From Saussurea involucrata (Eukaryota > Streptophyta > Magnoliopsida > Asterales > Asteraceae), in the NCBI GenBank assembly GCA_033807775.1, contig CM066314.1, positions 93,908,929-93,972,928 on the forward strand: 64,000 nt of DNA, given 5' to 3'. The notes beneath the pieces are model-generated. The model was not told the origin of the DNA and searched no databases. It saw only the letters and a program-made list of their open reading frames with translations. This document shows, piece after piece, positions 21,431 to 34,600 of this stretch. The translations under genes were made by a program, and so were the position numbers. The first letter of the stretch is position 1; each line of letters opens with the position of its first letter.

Positions 21431-24400
21431 ATGTCGACAGATTTAATGAGTATGAGATCAAAGAGCAAGCCTCCAGTTCTTCAAGCTGAAGAGTATTCTC
21501 AATGGAAAAAAAGAATGACTGAAAGAACAAGATCTAATCTCACAATCAATATAGAAAGCAGTAATTGAGAAGTTGTATGATCAAGCCCAATTGTATTCAA
21601 TGATGAACAGAAATACAGATCTATGAGAGAGAGAATCTCAAAGATTACAGAGAATGAGAACAAAGTTATACGGGAAAAATCAATCAGTTAGCAACATAGA
21701 GCTAACTACTATTTATACTGCAACAAACATCTTAAAGCTACAGTACAAATAAGAAAGACTAATAAGAACATAACACGTGTCCTAATTAGTTTATAAAATA
21801 CTAAGTAAAGTATCTTGTCATAAGTTCTGAACAGGTAGTTCAGAACTTCTGAACATTCTTCTGATAAAGCTTCTCAGATCTTCTGACTCTTTCTCTCATA
21901 TCTCTGACTCCTCTACTCAGAACATCTGAGTCCTCTTATCAGATCTTCAACACTTGGTTTATTGACAAAACTTCAGATCTAACAATGACTCAATTTCTGA
22001 ATCATCAAAACCGAGATCTCATGCTGTCTATTCAAAATGGTCCTTACAAAGCATACATTAACATTGATGGTATTCCTGAAACGACTACAAGTCAGGCTGT
22101 TCCTCCAAGAAGAGTTGAAATAGAATACAAATATTACAATGAAGCTGACAAAGCTAAGGTTGAAATTGATGAACTAGCCTTGACTTACTTGACTCAAGCC
22201 ATCCCAAATGATATCTACAACCGTGTAGATAGTCGAAATACAGCTAAGGAAATATGGGATGAGTTAGAAAGGCAGTTTGAGGGATCTTCAAAATCAATGA
22301 AGACTAAAAAGAATCAAAGCATCAATGCATATGAAGGGTTTAAGGCAAGAGATGGTGAATTATTGAAAGAGACCTACAACCGCTACAACATAATTCTAAA
22401 TGATTTGAGAAGGAATGGAGTCGACAAATCGGAATCGGAGATAAACTACAAGTTTATCAAGAATCTTCTACCAGAATGGGATTCTTACTCCATTCAGCTC
22501 CAAATGTCAAGAGATATGGATGATGAAAAGTTGACCGACATTTTCAGTATTCTAAGTCAACACGAAGATAAAGTAAAAGCAGTTAAAGAAAAGGATAGAA
22601 AGGTCGAAGAGTCATTAGCCCTTTTGAGTGAACAAAGGAAAAGTGGTGCTTTGAAAACTAAGGCTTTGATTTCTGGAATGAGCAAGAAGAAGATAAGTTC
22701 TTCTGATGATGATAATAGCAGTTATGAGGATGATATGGAGGATATTAATGAAAAGTTAGCATTATTGACCAACAAGTTCCAAAACAGGTATAGTAGAAAG
22801 AAGTTCTACTCAAAGACTAAACCTGAATACAATAAGGTTAACAGATTTAAAAGGTTTGAGAAAAAGTATGAGAAAAAGGAGGAAGAGAAAGAAGAGAAAG
22901 AGGAAAAAGAGGATAAAGAGGTGAAATTTGTAAAAAAGGAGAGGGGAGAAAAGAAGGATAGAGATGACCGAAACTGCTTCAACTGTGGGAAACCAGATCA
23001 TTTTGCCAGAGACTGTAGGCAAAAGAAGGTCAAGGATTCTGAATATTTTCAGCGTAAGGCACATCTAGCTAAAACCAAGGAAAGTGGAAAGCCTGTTAAT
23101 GCTGAAGAGGAGATTTGGCTTATGGATTCCTCTGATGATGAAGAGGCGCATTTTACAGAAGTGAAGCACAGTCTGATGGCAAAGATAGATGAAGAAGATA
23201 AGGAATCCGAGGTACAATTTATTTATCCTTCTGATAATTCTGATAACTGTGATGATTTTGAAAATGATTCTGAAACTGAAGATGATAGATATGAAGAAAT
23301 GCAAATCGTGATACTTGAACTTAATGAGAAATTTGAAAAAGTTCAAAAGAATCTTCATAAAGTTCAAAAGAAACTTGAAGATGAGAAAAGTTCAAAGTTG
23401 AAATATCACGATGAAGCACAACTTTATAAATGTTTAGCGGAAGATAGAGAAAAAGAAAAAGAAGTTATTAGAACAAAAGTCAAAACACTTGAATCTGAAA
23501 TTTTTGAGTTAAAGAAGAAAATGAAAGATATAAATGATGAAAACATAGACTTTCAGTTTAAAATCAAGATTCTTTCTGAAGAAAGAAAAGATGCCTTTGC
23601 AAAGATAAAAGAGCTTGAAGATTTAAATTATAAAAGAGGTCAGACTGAACAAACTCTGAAACTGTTGACCAGTAACCCAAAAGATTCTCGATTTTTTAAT
23701 CCAAAAATGGGTCTAGGTTTATCTAATGTAGAGGTTCTTAAAAATGCACCTGAAAATCTTTACACAATTGAAAAATTGGGTGAAGGTTTAAAGGAATCTT
23801 TCAAAACTGAAGAACCTAAAATTAAAAGTGAGGTGTTGAAGCAAACAATAACAAAGGAAATTCCTCCAATTTCAAAAGTCTTCGTTAAATCAAGTGATGA
23901 AGTCTTAAAACAAACTATTATATCAGAGGTTCCTTTAGTAAAACAAACTTTTATTATTTCTAATAATGAAAGTTTGAAACAATATATTGTTAATGATGAT
24001 GCTTCAAATCCCTCAACTTCTAATTCGAACAAAGAGGAAGTAAAAACGGATAAAGATTCGGAAGAAAAGCCTAAATTTAATACTACAAATTTCAATTACG
24101 ATGAACTAAATTCTAGTTACAAAACCAAAAGGGTTGAACTAACTGAATTTAATTCATTATTTTCAAGTGAATCTGTGACTAAGACAACTGATGAATCTGA
24201 ATCTGTTAAATCTGAATCGAGTGCTGAATTGGAGTAAAAAATAACACCAAATTCTGACAAAGAGGGGTTTGTTCATAATACTTCTACTGAATTTCCTGAT
24301 TTGGATTCAGCTTTACTTAAAATTGTTGATTTAGAAAGTCAAATTTCTAAATTACAATTAAATTTTGAAATATTAGAAGATGATTATGACAATATTGGAA

Positions 24401-25428
24401 TAAATCATGATCATATTCAAAAAATCAATCTTGATCTTAAAGAGGAGATTCGACGACTTGAATCTCAATTATTCGAATTGTCAAAATCTAAGGTTTCAAA
24501 ATCTTGCGAAAAATGTTCAAAACAAGCTGAATTCAAAGATCAGAGTAAATCTTCAAGTACAATTGATTCTGATGCAAAAGTATTTTTAGAAAAAGATAAG
24601 CTTTTTGAAGAAAACAAAGCACTTGTTTTGAGATGTGCAAAACTTTCAAATCAAGTATCAGATTTTGAGAAAGTGCTTTTTCTTGAGAAAGAGAAGCATA
24701 AAAAGGAAAGAACTGAGTTTGAAATTGAACTGAAATATTGTGAAGTATATCATACAAAGTTTTCATCAAATATATCTAATGTCAAAAAGGAACAAGAACT
24801 GAAAAGAAAAGAAAAAGAAAAATTATTCGAAACGAAACCAAATTTGTTTCCAAATAATGCTTCTAGTTCTAAGAGTTATGACAATGTTTCTCATTCTTTC
24901 TCAGAAATGGATGAAGATAAGTGCGTGGATCTGAAGGAGAATGTTCCGAATAGAAAAAATAGGAATATCGATACTGAGAAATGTATTTCTTCAAATAAAA
25001 ATTGTATTCATTCGTGTAATGTTTACAAAGTTTGTGAAAATAAAAATTCCGCAATTTCTAATTCTACTTTGTTGACACAAGCAAAAAGAAGAATACATTG
25101 TGCTCATTGTTGGGATAACTATTTCAAGCTAAATAGAAATGATCCAAAGAACAAAAAGTCTAATACTTCATCCTTTTCTTTAAAATCTTCAGCAAACAAA
25201 TTTGCTAAAATGTTCGGTTTCAGATCAAAGAAACAGAATAAGAAGAAAGAAACAAAAACAGTTGATGTGAATATGGTTTGGATTCCCAAAGATCAACTCA
25301 ACAAACCAAATTCACAAAATAACCTTACCTTTAAAGGCAAAATTCAAGGTTCATCAACTTTAATAAACAAACTGATCTGTACTAACAAGAAAGGACCCAT
25401 ACTGATATGGGTACCTAAGATAAGGTAA
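21431..25428 (+). pseudogene. gag of D, disrupted by a solo LTR and a nonsense codon
   Basis: ATG at 21431. The first 30 codons run to 21519, then a solo A3 LTR is inserted; the frame resumes in the second target-duplication copy at 21985. Contents: a UBN2-type gag region (QAIPNDIYNRV, EIWDELERQF, SEINYKFIKNL), a Glu/Lys-rich linker, a zinc knuckle CFNCGKPDHFARDC near 22977, a long coiled-coil extension, and a second Cys/His pair (CAHC) near 25100. TAA at 24235-24237 interrupts an otherwise open frame that continues to 25428 and ends GPILIWVPK before the stop. Gag would form the virus-like particle. Without the insertion and the stop it would be about 1,175 codons. Confidence 0.85.
21520..21984 (-). 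mobile_element. Solo A3-type LTR in D gag
   Basis: Minus-oriented, 465 bp, TGTTAGATCTG...TGTTCTTTCA, flanked by perfect duplications atgac (21515-21519 and 21985-21989). It is closest to the LTR at 13955. The internal part has been lost by LTR-LTR recombination. Confidence 0.95.
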
Positions 25429-25444
25429 TTTTTTCTTTTTACAG
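25395..25444 (+). other. gag-pol boundary hairpin and acceptor-like tract (D)
   Basis: ACCCATA (25395-25401) pairs with TATGGGT (25406-25412) around a 4-base loop. Then come the gag stop and TTTTTTCTTTTTACAG ending at 25444, just before the pol frame. The pol frame is +1 relative to gag. Confidence 0.6.
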
Positions 25445-28127
25445 GATAGTCATGTGTGGGTTATTGATTCGGGAGCTTCTAGACACATGACTGGGTACAA
25501 GCACTTATTGCATGATTTTACTGTACATCCTGGCGGATCGGTGGGGTTTGGAAATGATTCAAAAGGTCACGTTCGAGGCTACGGAACGTTGAAAAATGAC
25601 TCGATACATATAGAAAAGATCTTGTATGTTGAAGGTTTAGGGCATAACCTTTTCAGTATTAGTCAATTCTGCGACAAGAACTGTAAGGTGTTATTCGACA
25701 AAGATTTTTGCTACATTTTGGATACTAATTGGTCAGATATATTCAGGGCCAAAAGATGTGGAGACCTATACATGACTGATTTTACAACTCTTGTTGCTTC
25801 TAATCAAGTTTGTCTTGTATCAAAAGCATCACAAGAAGAGTGTTGGTTATGGCATCGAAGACTCTCACATCAAAATTTTCGCAGCATCAACAAGCTCCGA
25901 ATAGATGGATTAGTTTCCGGGCTTCCTGAAATGAAAATTGACAAAGTTTCTGTGTGTCCAGCTTGTGAAATGGGAAAGATGAAACATGTTGCACACAAGA
26001 CCAAGACTTTGTCTAATTGCAACAACGCCTTGGAATTAATTCACATGGATCTCTGTGGCCCTATGCGAACTCAGTCAATGGGAGGAAAGAAATATATCTT
26101 AGTTATGGTTGATGAGTTTTCGCGATATACTTGGTTGGATTTCTTACGACTCAAGTCTGAAGCACCCGAGCAGATCATTAAGTTCATCAAGAAGATTCAA
26201 ACTCTTCTACAACGCCATGTTCGAAAAATCCGAAGTGACAACGGAACTGAATTCAAGAATGCAACTCTTCAATCTTTTCTTGAATTCGTTGGAATAACTA
26301 ACAATTTTTCTGCCCCAATTACTCCACAACAAAATGGAGTAGTTGAAAGGAAAAATCGAACTCTTGTAGAAGCAGCTAGAACAATGCTTGCCTATTTGGG
26401 TCTTCCACCAAGTCTATGGGCTGAAGCAGTATCAACAACGTGTTTTACACAAAACAGAACTATTATCAATAAACGCTTTAACAAAACTGCATATGAATTA
26501 ATCAACAATCGCAAACCTAACATAAAATTCTTGCGTGTATTTGGATACAGGTGTTTTGTCATGAAAGATCGTGAATATCTTTCAAAGCTTCAAGTTAAGG
26601 CTGATGAGGGCATCTTTATAGGCTATTCCTTGAACCCGAAGGCATACAAGATCTACAATAATCGAACAAAATCAGTTATCGAGAGCATCAACGTTACGTT
26701 TGACGAGACTGTGACTTTGACTTCTGGACAATTAAGTTCAGAACTCGTACAGAAATCTAAAGCTTCTACTAAGAAAGGAGTAGAACCTGTGGCGAAACAG
26801 TTTTCTAATTCAGTTTTAAATACTAATACTACTGATCTAGATTTATTATTTCTTGATGCATTTATGGATTACTGTGCAGATATGGAACCACCCATCACAT
26901 CTGTGAATGCATCTCAGCAACAGACGAATGTCAATATCTCCGGACCATCTGAAGATGTCGGTATCAGTACTTCTGGGGAAATTAATAAGACTCCAACTGA
27001 ACATGCTCCTGTCTCTGAACCTGAAATTCAACCAGACGTTCAGGTTTCAGCAAATACTTCATCGGAGACTTTACACCTGAAGGATTAGAAACAGAAGTTA
27101 ACAGACCGGAATCGACAAATATATCTTCAGCTGAATCAACCGAAGAGATTTTTGCAGTTTTGGATGAAAATGATTCATCAAACACTCGTATGGATATTCC
27201 AACTCTTCCGAGCAGTCATAAATGGACAAGAGCACATCCTCCGGCTGATATAATTGGTGATCTGAATGATGGAGTGAAGACCCGATCTGCGACTACAAAC
27301 GAATGTTTGTACGTAAACTTTCTAAGCACGTTAGAACCCAAGAAAGCATCTGAAGCTTTACAAGATCCAGATTGGATCAACGCCATGCAAGAGGAATTAA
27401 ACGAGTTCAAACGCAACGAAGTGTGGCCCTTGGTGAAACGCCCAAAAGACAAAACCATAGTCGGAACTAAATGGGTTTTTAGAAACAAAAAGGACGAAGG
27501 GGGGATTATAGTCAGAAATAAAGCAAGACTGGTTGCTAAAGGTTACAATCAACAAGAAGGAATCGATTATGATGAAACCTATGCACCAGTAGCAAGGATT
27601 GAAGCAATCAGGATCTTTCTTGCATATGCAGCACACAAGAACATGAAGGTATTTCAAATGGACGTCAAATCTGCGTTTCTGAATGGAATACTACATGAGG
27701 AAGTGTATGTAAGTCAACCTGAAGGCTTTGTTGATCCAAAATATCCCAACCATATCTATATTTTAGATAAAGCACTCTACAGCTTAAAGCAAGCACTGAG
27801 GGCATGGTTTGAGACTCTGACTATTCATCTGCTTGAAAATGAATACACCAAAGGTACAATTGATACAACTCTATTTCTCAAGAAAAAAGGTAAAGATTTA
27901 ATGCTAGTACAAATATATGTTGACGACATATTATTTGGTTCTACAAATCCAGATATGTGTAAAGATTTTGAAATGGTGATGAAAAGCCGCTTTCAAATGA
28001 GTATGATGGGAGAACTAAAAAATTTCCTTGGTCTCCAAGTGACACAGTCAAATAAAGGCATTTTTATCAATCAATCAAAATATATAAATGATATGCTTAA
28101 GAAATTTGACTTAAATTCCTCTTCCAC
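25445..28127 (+). pseudogene. pol of D, N-terminal part (protease, integrase, RT)
   Basis: The frame opens in CHVWVIDSGASRHMTG-like protease sequence (DSGA near 25470). Integrase follows: HxxxxH near 25850, CPAC near 25955, D-D-35-E with IRSDNGTEF and GVVERKNRT. Then a Ser/Thr-rich linker and RT with VKSAFLNG and YVDD (near 27920). A 1-base frame change around 27065-27085 splits the linker: one frame ends at 27088, while the correct one is open from there to the E insertion. At 28127 the RT-RNase H connection is cut by E. There is no early ATG, so it would be expressed through gag. Confidence 0.9.
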
Positions 28128-28572
28128 TGTTAGCTCCAAGTATCTGTAAAATGAAAGTATTGAAAATAAAACCAAGTCAGAAGACCTACAGAGATAAAGC
28201 AGAAGACTTAGAAGACCAACAAAGAAGACCAACAGAACTTAACAGAGTTCTGGTGGAACCAACGGAGCTCAACAGAGCTCTGGCAGAAGATCAACAGAAG
28301 AACTGTTCATACCCGAAGACCAACAGAGTTCTGTCATAACACGCTCTGTTGAAGTGAAGACCTCTGTTATGCCTAAGTCTCGTAGAAATCCGAAGTGTCA
28401 GATACGTGTCCACACCTTTCCACGTATGCCCTAAAGATTGGAGACACACTTTCCACGTGTCATTCCAGGGTACGATAGTACACTGTCTACACTTTATGAG
28501 GCTATATATAGCGAGGTAGTGGAACAAACAATTGTAAGCTTTTGGAAGAATAGTTTTCCACAATTGTAAAAG
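28128..28572 (+). mobile_element. First LTR of E, truncated
   Basis: The first 445 bp of the 717-bp LTR. It stops at the shared word AAAAG (28568-28572), where it joins internal sequence equivalent to 33831, so a deletion at 5-bp microhomology is likely. Confidence 0.9.
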
Positions 28573-30424
28573 ACTTGTGATCGACAACCATACAGCTCAA
28601 ATGAACATAACTCTGCCAGTACCAACAGTTATCCTATCAGAATCCAACATCAGAACCTTGACAGAGCTCATTGATAACTCTGTTAAGAAATCCATAAAAG
28701 AAGCCACAACGTCAGATGCTGATCCTCTCAACATCTCCAGCCCCAACCCAAACAGTTTGCCAATGACAGTCGGTCAAATGGGCGACTTCAGAAGGGACGT
28801 CGTAAAGAAAATGATGACAATCTCGTCCAAATTTGTCATGAAAGCCCAGGCAACAGAAGCACTTGTGAAGGAATCACTGGACTCCCACAAATTCAACTTT
28901 GTGAGCCAAGTCGAGGAAATCAGAGGTGCTGCAGCAGAAGTGGAAGACACCTTGAAGAAAGCAGTTCCTACTTTCACAGATGCAATCTTACAATCTGTCA
29001 TACAGAAACGATCTGCTGAGAAAGCACCAGAGGGAGAGCATTCTGGCAAAAGACGTAAGTTTGTTGACCAATTCTCACCCATTGTCTCCAGACTCTCTGA
29101 TGAAGACTCCTCTGATGATGATGATGATTTCCACGATGCTGCATCAGATAGTAATTTGGGTGAGTCCTCGGGTCAACAAAAGGGGGAGAAGGAGAAAGAG
29201 AAGGAGAAAGAGAAAGAGAAAGAGACAGAGAAAGAGAAAGAAAAGGAGAAAGAAACAGAGACAGAGAAAGAAGAAGAGAGAGAGGCTGAAATGCCTACTG
29301 AAAGAGGCAAAGAGAAATTAACAGAAGAGGCCGGGACAGAAGATATGGGGATAACAGAAGAAGATATACCTACGGTGGAATTCGACTACATGTTCAAAAA
29401 TCGAGTCATCAAACCGACAGAAGAGTCAACACAAGAACCACCAGAGATTATCTGCCTGGATACCCCTCCTACTTCACCAAGGACTGAACCAGAGAGATCA
29501 ATCCCAATCTCTGCTGATGAACAAAGCCAAACAGAAGCTGCTCAAGAATATGTTCATATCGATACTCTTATGGCTGAAACTCATGAAGACCCAAACCCAA
29601 TGATACCAGAATAAAACCCAGAATCATCCACCCAACACACCGATAAACCTTCCTTGGAAACGGTATTTGCATTTCTTTATGCTGACAGAGATATCATTCC
29701 TGCAAATGCCGTACCCATAAATCCTTACCTTAACCCAATCAGAATAAACACCATTACTGAAGCAAGGCGGATGTTCATCCGAAACAAGTCCAATCTGAAC
29801 AGAAACATCAACTCACACTTCAGTATCAAGAGAATCCTAGACATCAAGCATAAGAAGTTCCAGCACAACAGAATGACCTATCATGAGTACACTGTGGAAT
29901 CAACAGAAGGAATGAACGAATTCTTCAACGACAACGATCTTGTCCTTCTAAATCCGTACGATCTAACTGTGATTCATGCCTACTACTTGAACTTCTCTGA
30001 CAGATATACTCCAGCAAGAACAGCCTTACCTGAAGTCAAACTAGCTATGCAAGAGCACATCAATCTCAGAACTCAGACAGATTTTCAGCTAGGCATAGAG
30101 TTTGAAATTGAGAAACTGGCGATTGCACCACCAAACGAAGATCTTGAGGGCTATCGACATTTTAGGACTGGAACTGTAGTTGAAGATCCTCCAGTCTTTA
30201 TCTGCCGACAGAAAGGGACAAAGAAAGCCATCAGATCTGCTGAAGCTCATAAGTACACAAGTGAGTCGCTAGCATATCTCAAAAACATAGTTCAAAGTCT
30301 CCCGAGGAACAAGTGTCCGGAAGAACAGCAAAGGTCCTTCATCAACATAATTAATCTGATGCTTGACTTCCGTGAGCTAATCAGAAGATTCGACAGAATC
30401 CTTAGGGGAGATAATTACGCTTGA
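28573..30424 (+). pseudogene. ORF3 of E, first copy, truncated
   Basis: Nearly identical to 33831-35701. It lacks the N-terminal half and start, and TAA replaces CAA at 29612-29614 in front of the C-terminal domain. The rest of the frame runs to the natural stop at 30422-30424. It lacks a short 18-bp duplication present in the second copy near 35092-35120. Confidence 0.9.
29178..29290 (+). repeat. Internal PPT-like tract and GAGAAA repeat in E ORF3, first copy
   Basis: AAAAGGGGGAGAAGG at 29178-29192 opens a purine-only GAGAAA-type stretch that encodes an alternating Lys/Glu tract. The second copy is at 34437-34550. Confidence 0.8.
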
Positions 30425-30541
30425 TTGTACTTGTTCTTTCTATTGTAAAATCTTAAAAGAATAGTGCACAGGGTAACAGAGGGTAAAGTTCTCTGTTCTT
30501 TTGTTTTCAATCTCTTGTCATTTCCAATTTTTCATTTTCAA

Positions 30542-30556
30542 TACTTAGGGGGAGAT
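30542..30556 (+). other. Polypurine tract before the middle LTR of E
   Basis: TACTTAGGGGGAGAT abuts the LTR at 30557, so the first internal part ends like a normal 3' end. Confidence 0.9.
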
Positions 30557-31273
30557 TGTTAGCTCCAAGTATCTGTAAAATGAAAGTATTGAAAATAAAA
30601 CCAAGTCAGAAGACCTACAGAGATAAAGCAGAAGACTTAGAAGACCAACAAAGAAGACCAACAGAACTCAACAGAGTTCTGGTGGTACCAACGGAGCTCA
30701 ACAGAGCTCTGGCAGAAGATCAACAGAAGAACTGTTCATACCCGAAGACCAACAGAGTTCTGTCATAACACGCTCTGTTGAAGTGAAGACCTCTGTTATG
30801 CCTAAGTCTCGTAGAAATCCGAAGTGTCAGATACGTGTCAACACCTTTCCATGTATGCCCTAAAGATTGGAGACACACTTTCCACGTGTCATTCCTGGGT
30901 ACGATAGTACACTGTCTACACTTTATGAGGCTATATATAGCGAGGTAGTGGAACAAACAATTGTAAGCTTTTGGAAGAATAGTTTTCCACAATTGTAAAA
31001 GCACACACTGTCATATCCTCATAGCACTATCCCGTACGATATTGTCTCTGTGATTTCTTGATACACCATTGATCTTGTTCTTGGTGTTATCTTTATCAAT
31101 ATACGAGCAGCGTTTCTTATTTGATCTTGTTATCATATTTTTGTTCTATATTTGATATCACAGTTTACATATCGTCTCATACAATCACTCACTTTAATGG
31201 CTTTATATTTAAATGCTTCCGCTGTCTATTTAACTACCATTATCGTGATACGACGTGAATCTGGGAACCAACA
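30557..31273 (+). mobile_element. Middle LTR of E
   Basis: TGTTAGCTCC to GGGAACCAACA, 717 bp, with a TATATATA box at 30932-30939 and a CACGTGT element near 30882. The perfect palindrome CAGAGCTCTG lies at 30702-30711 among many ACAGAG/CTCTGTT half-sites. Confidence 0.95.
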
Positions 31274-31275
31274 AT

Positions 31276-31287
31276 TGGTATCAGAGC
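31276..31287 (+). other. Primer-binding site of E
   Basis: TGGTATCAGAGC two bases after the middle LTR, an exact initiator-Met match. The reverse-transcription signals of the second unit are therefore complete. Confidence 0.92.
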
Positions 31288-31551
31288 TCTGTTAGTTTCT
31301 CTGCCCCGTCATCAGAAACACGCCAGCAGAGATGCGGGTCATTCTTTGAAAATCACCCACTTGTCACCCGCATATCTCTAACCGTGACGGTTTACTTGTC
31401 ATACGATTGTAAGAACAAAATCTTACGTGGCATCCTCTGATTGAAGGACAAACCACTAGGTGTTCCCACGATACACTGTTCAGGCCGTTCCACTTTCTGA
31501 CACTCAAGTGCCTACAGTCCCTACGTTGTTTCCCCACCCACATGTTTCCCG

Positions 31552-31559
31552 TATAAATA
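31552..31559 (+). promoter_or_regulatory. Putative internal promoter for E ORF3
   Basis: TATAAATA in the context CCCGTATAAATACCC, about 115 bp upstream of the ORF3 ATG. ACGTGG lies upstream near 31422, and the leader is pyrimidine-rich. It lies outside the LTR. Confidence 0.65.
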
Positions 31560-31672
31560 CCCAACTTCAACCCATTTCACTCTTACGCTTAACAACCATT
31601 TCAAACCCTTCATCTTTTCCCTCTCAGAAACCTATACCTTGTGGTTCTTAAGAATAACCCTAACCTGCAACA

Positions 31673-34600
31673 ATGGCTGAACCCCAAAACCAACCCCAGA
31701 ACTCTGATGATTCCAGTAACAACGAACCCGTAGATAACATCGTTATTCTACCATACGAGTTGGCTGATAACAACTACCGTTTTGATCCCAATCCAGCACT
31801 ATATTTACCCCTTTACCACATCTATATTGAGTTTTTCCGAAACTCAGAAGTTTTTACAGCCCTAACAGCCTTTGACGATCATCTTCCTGCAATATATGTC
31901 CAACAATGGTGGACCACATGCCAATACATTGAAGACGGCGTCAGAAGCGGAATAGTCGGAAGTGTCAACTCTGGTAATGGAGGATCAGGAACAATAAGGA
32001 TTCGTGAAAGAACTCTCAGAAGAACTTTTGGGATGAAAACCAAAAGACAGCTAGGTATTGATGCCTATGAGAAACCACCTTCTGTTGCTGTTCTTCTCGA
32101 CTTCGTGAAGTTTTTGGGTTACAACAAAGAGTTAGAGAGAATAGGAGCCTTCAGAAGACAAAATCTACCAAAAATGTGGAATTTCATGTTCTCAACCCTC
32201 AACAGAACCCTCACCTGCAAATCCGGCAGTCAAGACCAAGCGAGCACTGAAATCCTCGAAATCATGTATGGTCTGTTCTTCAACAGAAACTTCAACTATG
32301 CAGGGATCCTCTACAATGCACTTCTAGATGCTGTCAACACTAAAACCACTGCTCTAGCCAGAGGTGGAGAAGTTGGAAGACACAAATCCCTTAAAGCCAT
32401 CAAGTTTCCTCGCTTTATCAGTTTGGTGATCAGAAGGGCATTCGACAGACTGGAACTGACACATCAGGGTCGTTCTACTCCTGTCTGGACCATGGCAAGA
32501 TTCCAACCAACAACTTCAGGAGATTACCCTTTCATCAGAAGAATTCCAGGTACAATGCTTGCTCTGATCAATCCAACCCACATCTCTATCCAAAACTATA
32601 GAACTGCTGCTCAACCTCAAGAACCTGAGGTGAGAACCCCAGCATATTTAGGTTCTGAGCCTTCTGTGGAGAGTGCGAGTGAGGAAATAGAAGAAGAAGA
32701 AAATAGACCAGAGGACAGAGTACCTGAAGTAGGGTCTTCCTCTAGAGTAATGGAGGAGGAAGTAGTGAACAGAGCATCCCCTAGGGAGACTGTTCAAGAG
32801 GGAGCATAAGAGACTGCAGAAGTGGTGACAGAGAGATCGCACCCTTCTGGCAGTGTAGAGATTCATGAGATAGAGAGCTCACCAAAGAATTCTCAAACCC
32901 TAGAAACCGAGGGAAATGTGAGTATAGAACAAGATGTCCAAGTTGACACATATGTGCGAGATCCTAACCAAACTCCCAGTGCTACCACATTACCTAATCC
33001 TGGTGATCAAGACCAAGGGATTATTGAAACAGAGGTGCACACCTCGAACCTTAACCAGCCAGACCCATCAGAGGCAACTCTTCATGCCTCTGGTACGCAC
33101 GAAGCCGGGGAAGCTAGTCTTGCAAGTGATGTTCATTCGCCCCAGAACATCGACAGGTCACCTACACATAATGATGCCTCTGTGGCTCATGTAGTCGGAA
33201 CACAACATAGACCCGAGATTTTTGTAATCTCACGTAGCATCTGTCCGACTCAGGGGCAATATGAGACCATAGTTGAACAAGGGAAACATTTGCTTGATCC
33301 AAATGCTTCTCATCATATCAGATTTCCTTCCTCAGAACCTGAGCTGGAGGAGGAACTTCTGATCAGAACACCTGTAGGTGATTCCCCTCAAAAGGAACAT
33401 CAAGGATCGGGTGGAAGTCCTGCAAGAGCCAACATCAAAACAACTCTTGACGCAGGCGCCTCTGAACTCGAGGCAGAACTGGATCCATTAGTTGGTACCA
33501 GGGTTACCCCCGTTGACACTGTCACAAAAACATAGTTCACAAGCTTCTGTGATAGTATCAACAACTCCTTGAATGAGTATAAACTTATCAATTCTCAAAA
33601 GGAGGAACTGATCCTCAAGGAAAATACTTCTCTCAGAGACGAACTGCAGAAACTGTCAGAGAAATATGCCGAACTTCATCAGAAATACATTGACACTGAA
33701 AGGATCAGAACAGAAGCTGAACAGACAAGAGGAGAGGAAATTGGCAGACTGGCTACAGAGATAGCAGATCTAAGAACTGTCAGAGCAGAAGAGAACACAA
33801 AGGTATCGACAGAAGTAGCTGACCTGAAAAGACTTGTGATCGACAACCATACAGCTCAAATGAACATAACTCTGCCAGTACCAACAGTTATCCTATCAGA
33901 ATCCAACATCAGAACCTTGATAGAGCTCATTGATAACTCTGTTAAGAAATCCATAAAAGAAGCCACAACGTCAGATGCTGATCCTCTCAACATCTCCAGC
34001 CCCAACCCAAACAGTTTGCCAATGACAGTCGGTCAAATGGGCGACTTCAGAAGGGACGTCGTAAAGAAAATGATGACAATCTCGTCCAAATTTGTCATGA
34101 AAGCCCAGGCAACAGAAGCACTTGTGAAGGAATCACTGGACTCCCACAAATTCAACTTTGTGAGCCAAGTCGAGGAAATCAGAGGTGCTGCAGCAGAAGT
34201 GGAAGACACCTTGAAGAAAGCAGTTCCTACTTTCACAGATGCAATCTTACAATCTGTCATACAGAAACGATCTGCTGAGAAAGCACCAGAGGGAGAGCCT
34301 TCTGGTAAAAGACGTAAGTTTGTTGACCAATTCTCACCCATTGTCTCCAGACTCTCTGATGAAGACTCCTCTGATGATGATGATGATTTCCACGATGCTG
34401 CATCAGATAGTAATTTGGGTGAGTCCTCGGGTCAACAAAAGGGGGAGAAGGAGAAAGAGAAGGAGAAAGAGAAAGAGAAAGAGACAGAGAAAGAGAAAGA
34501 AAAGGAGAAAGAAACAGAGACAGAGAAAGAAGAAGAGAGAGAGGCTGAAATGCCTACTGAAAGAGGCAAAGAGAAATTAACAGAAGAGGCCGGGACAGAA

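Noticed and set aside
22810..23367. Long minus-strand open frames across D and A gag
   Set aside because: They are antisense shadows of Lys/Glu-rich coding sequence with no domain or conservation.
25424..25444. GTAATTTTTTC...TTTTTACAG as a complete micro-intron at the D gag-pol join
   Set aside because: At 21 bases it is far below the size plants can splice; only the acceptor half recurs in other families.
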